Part shown: piece by piece, positions 61,544 to 64,000 of the stretch | How positions within the stretch are numbered: position 1 is the first letter of the stretch | Layout of the letters: the number at the start of each line of letters is the position of its first letter | NCBI GenBank assembly: GCA_012295275.1 | Contig: CM022679.1 | Coordinates: 22,089,110 to 22,153,109 of the forward strand | Length of the DNA: 64,000 nucleotides | Direction: 5' to 3' | DNA from: Chrysomallon squamiferum | Taxonomy: Eukaryota > Mollusca > Gastropoda > Neomphalida > Peltospiridae | Position numbers and translations under genes: made by a program | The notes under the pieces: model-generated | What the model saw: the letters and a program-made list of their open reading frames with translations, nothing else | Databases searched by the model: none | Told to the model about the DNA's origin: nothing

Positions 61544-63724
61544 ATAAAATGAACTTGATTCATTGGCTAATATCCGAAAATAGACTCTACCACTAAAGGG
61601 GCTTATGCATTCTGTTTATCTCATTCTAAAAGATTTAATGACAGTTCTCTTTAATCAGATCAGAATTTTATAAAGTAAAATTGTATAATCAAATGTATTT
61701 ATTCACCCCAAGTTGTTAATGACAAAACCTGAAATAGGTTACTGTATTTCTTTTCCAGAATATAAACAAAGGTAAATATTATTTCAACAAATTAATGTCA
61801 TTTATTTTTCAGGCCACTCTCAGGTTATTGTGTTACGTAATACATTCTTTATAATTGCCTTCATTACTTAAATAACCATCGATGCTAAAAAAAAAGAAGA
61901 AAAAAGAAAACGACAAAATAATAAACAAACAAACACCTTCTACGCATGCTCTGCGAAAAATTCCGTATCTGCTGTCACTGCGGAATTAATCTGCCTTCAA
62001 AGCTGGTAGAATCCAATTAAGGTTAAAGCGTGATGTAACACGTCTGTTGCAATGTGATCTGTCTTACTGAGGTACCGTTATTTTTGTAATTGTTTATTTC
62101 TAAAATAGAGGTAACAGCTAATTAACAGTAAAGAACAATGACATTTAGCGATTCATACGAAAAGAACCCCAATAATGCCACGTATTTTCGTTAGCCCAAA
62201 TCGGATATATCATATAGTTAACCTTTTACCGATACGCGATAGTTACATAAAGCAGGATACATCATTACATGCGACGCCATTTGTTTAGATCAATTTTTGT
62301 TATTGTTGCTTATCCAAGTTATAATAAATAACTATAACGTTTAAACTCGCTCAAATTATAAAAGGTGTTCATTAAAGTGTAACAGTTTAGTGACTTCAGC
62401 CTTTAACAAAATAATTTTTTTTTTTTTTTTTTTTTTTTTTTTCAACATGTTTCGAATAGCATACTTTCACTTAACATGTGTTTAGGGTTGTTGTTACATT
62501 ATTTCAAAATGAGCCCCGTATTAGCATTTTAAATAAATTATATAAAGACAGAAGAATTAATTTTATATGTTGCTAATAACAACAACAGAATTGCTCAGTA
62601 CATTATCACGTGACTGATAACTAACTTAAGTATCACCACATGTATCCCATTATATGTGTTTATTTTTTCTTAATTATTTTTGTCTGCCTTGAAACTGGGT
62701 CAGTCTTTCTGTCTGTTTTTTTTTTATTCTTTCAGACAACTAACTGCCAAGAAAAGTCATTTCCTCATACAAACTTATGTTATTCCATACACAAAAACAA
62801 TTAAGAAAGTATAATAATTATAGACTGCATGTGAGATAAATATTCAGATAACAATCAGCAGTTACAAAATTTACTGTGTTAATAGAGGGCTTTAAATTTG
62901 TAAACTAATTACAGGGATGATTACTTTAAAATATTAATAAACCTGCTCCCATTTTTAAATAGGAATAAGCTACATACATTTAGCATGTTTCTAAATTATT
63001 GTTCTGTTTTGTGGTTGGCATCATGTCATAGGTTAACAATAAAATATGACAACAAAATAACAAATTTGTGAAGATGTTTAGAAGTTGCCTGTTTTTACTA
63101 TTCAATTATTTATTTTTATGATGTTATTTTGGACACAGTAAAAAATAATTTTAATGGAATGAGCAAATAATTACCAAGCACCATTTTTTAAATTATTATT
63201 ATTACTTTTTTTTAAATATGTTATATAAAAAAAAAAACATAACATAGGGATAACATCAGTCATGTAGATTTTACAAGCTTGTTATAAATATTATTTCAGT
63301 TATCTATTAGTATTAAAAATTGTTATCCAGAAAAAAAATCAAAACTGTCATTTAGAACTATACAAAGATGCATTTAATCTTTTTCAATGCTGTTATTGGT
63401 GTGCAAAATGTATTTAGTTTGTACTGCCAAAGGTATATACTTAAATAAACATATGTGTATGTAATAAACATACACAGAACAAATATATCCAGGCTGTTTC
63501 TTCCACTGACTTAAAAAGTATTATTAATTTATACAATCAAGGTAAATGCTATTTTTAAATTATAATAATGATCAATAATTACATTTAACTTGATTTTTTT
63601 TGAGTGTAAAACAATTTTGTGTGTAAATTCACTGTTTTTTTATGTAATATGTGTTAGGTAAAGGTCAAATGGAGTGATTTTTCTTTTCATAGTTAAATGG
63701 TGTTAAATTTTTTGATAATGTAAA

Positions 63725-63727
<3 letters not shown>

Positions 63728-63794
<67 letters not shown>
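63728..63794. repeat. (CT)n microsatellite
   Basis: About 33 uninterrupted CT units, 70 bp upstream of the last exon's acceptor. Confidence 0.97.
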
Positions 63795-63797
<3 letters not shown>

Positions 63798-63864
63798 AAC
63801 AGAAATATGTACTATATATATAAAACTAAAAGTTGTCCATAATATCAGTCTTTTTTTTCTTCAG

Positions 63865-63991
63865 ATGTATACAGATTCAGTGTGGCAGCTGACTGGAAAA
63901 GCATTTCTAGTGTTTGGTGTTGTAGCTTTTTTAATTCAGTGGCTTCTTCCTCGCTGGAAGAAATACAAACAACATTATCCCCAGAAAGTTG
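63865..63991 (+). CDS. Unrecognised single-pass membrane protein, N-terminal exon (runs off window)
   Basis: The acceptor TTTTTTTTCTTCAG is followed at once by ATG, and the exon ends with an excellent donor, G/GTAAGTATG (63992). The frame reads MYTDSVWQLTGKAFLVFGVV then AFLIQWLLPRWKKYKQHYPQ and KV, ending in phase 1. Residues 11-28 form one hydrophobic segment, followed by a basic patch (PRWKKYKQ), so by the positive-inside rule a signal anchor with a cytosolic C-terminal side is likely. The ATG sits exactly at the exon start, so earlier exons may be non-coding, or coding may begin upstream. I do not recognise the family. Confidence 0.6.
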
Positions 63992-64000
63992 GTAAGTATG

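Larger units (their letters stand above)
61460..63864. other. Divergent region MAT to right-edge gene
   Basis: 61460-62300 is more complex sequence with promoter-like motifs: CACGTG at 61538-61543, TTACGTAA-like near 61834 and a GCATGC core near 61943. CTTACTGAG before GTACCG (62071) could be the end of a 5' non-coding exon of the plus-strand gene. Beyond come a T30 run (62413-62442), AT-rich sequence and the (CT)n tract. Confidence 0.45.

Noticed and set aside
1-64000. tRNA genes, CRISPR arrays, complete transposons or viral insertions
   Set aside because: No cloverleaf with A/B boxes, direct-repeat-spacer array, transposase, reverse transcriptase or viral coding region could be supported on either strand.

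Overview
This is a eukaryotic, AT-rich nuclear window with spliced genes, GT-AG introns and many microsatellites: (TTA)n, (AAAT)n, (CA)n and long A or T runs. The proteins read as those of an invertebrate bilaterian. A lophotrochozoan, probably a mollusc, is my best guess, resting on the look of the linker histone and of the ERCC1 and DUF4795 proteins. I see no tRNA, rRNA, CRISPR, prokaryotic operon or intact transposon or viral gene. Many long open frames in the window are translations of simple repeats.

Layout from left to right. At 11-250 (minus) lies a Pol III-like element whose 5' part matches the Alu domain of 7SL (SRP) RNA. ERCC1 (nucleotide excision repair) runs on the plus strand at 2866-8320 in nine phase-consistent exons encoding 239 aa. 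A repeat-rich intergenic stretch of 7 kb follows. A 32-kb minus-strand gene at 15364-47849, in 20 phase-consistent exons (853 aa), encodes a coiled-coil DUF4795 protein of the QRICH2/C16orf96 family. In vertebrates QRICH2 is a sperm-flagellum protein. An intronless linker histone H1 (plus, 50846-51410) carries a one-base frameshift in a 7-A run. S-adenosylmethionine synthase (MAT) runs on the minus strand at 55363-61459 in seven exons (410 aa). The last 127 coding bases (63865-63991, plus) are the start of an unrecognised single-pass membrane protein that continues past the window.

The genes do not form a pathway. ERCC1 and the QRICH2-like gene converge, the QRICH2-like gene and H1 diverge, H1 and MAT converge, and MAT and the right-edge gene diverge.

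The most interesting signals are non-coding: (1) the 7SL-like element with a CRE-like and a TATA-like site upstream; (2) tandem minisatellites that repeatedly abut splice sites in introns of both ERCC1 and the QRICH2-like gene, including a 30-bp array of more than 35 units full of donor-like motifs just after a real donor; (3) a microsatellite-free island in an intron (33.90-34.46 kb) that looks like a regulatory element; (4) a near-perfect 37-bp-stem hairpin at 37227-37304; (5) dispersed repeat pairs; (6) an RFX X-box-like site upstream of the putative ciliary gene. No wholly new protein system was found. All gene models were built by hand from splice signals and reading phase.
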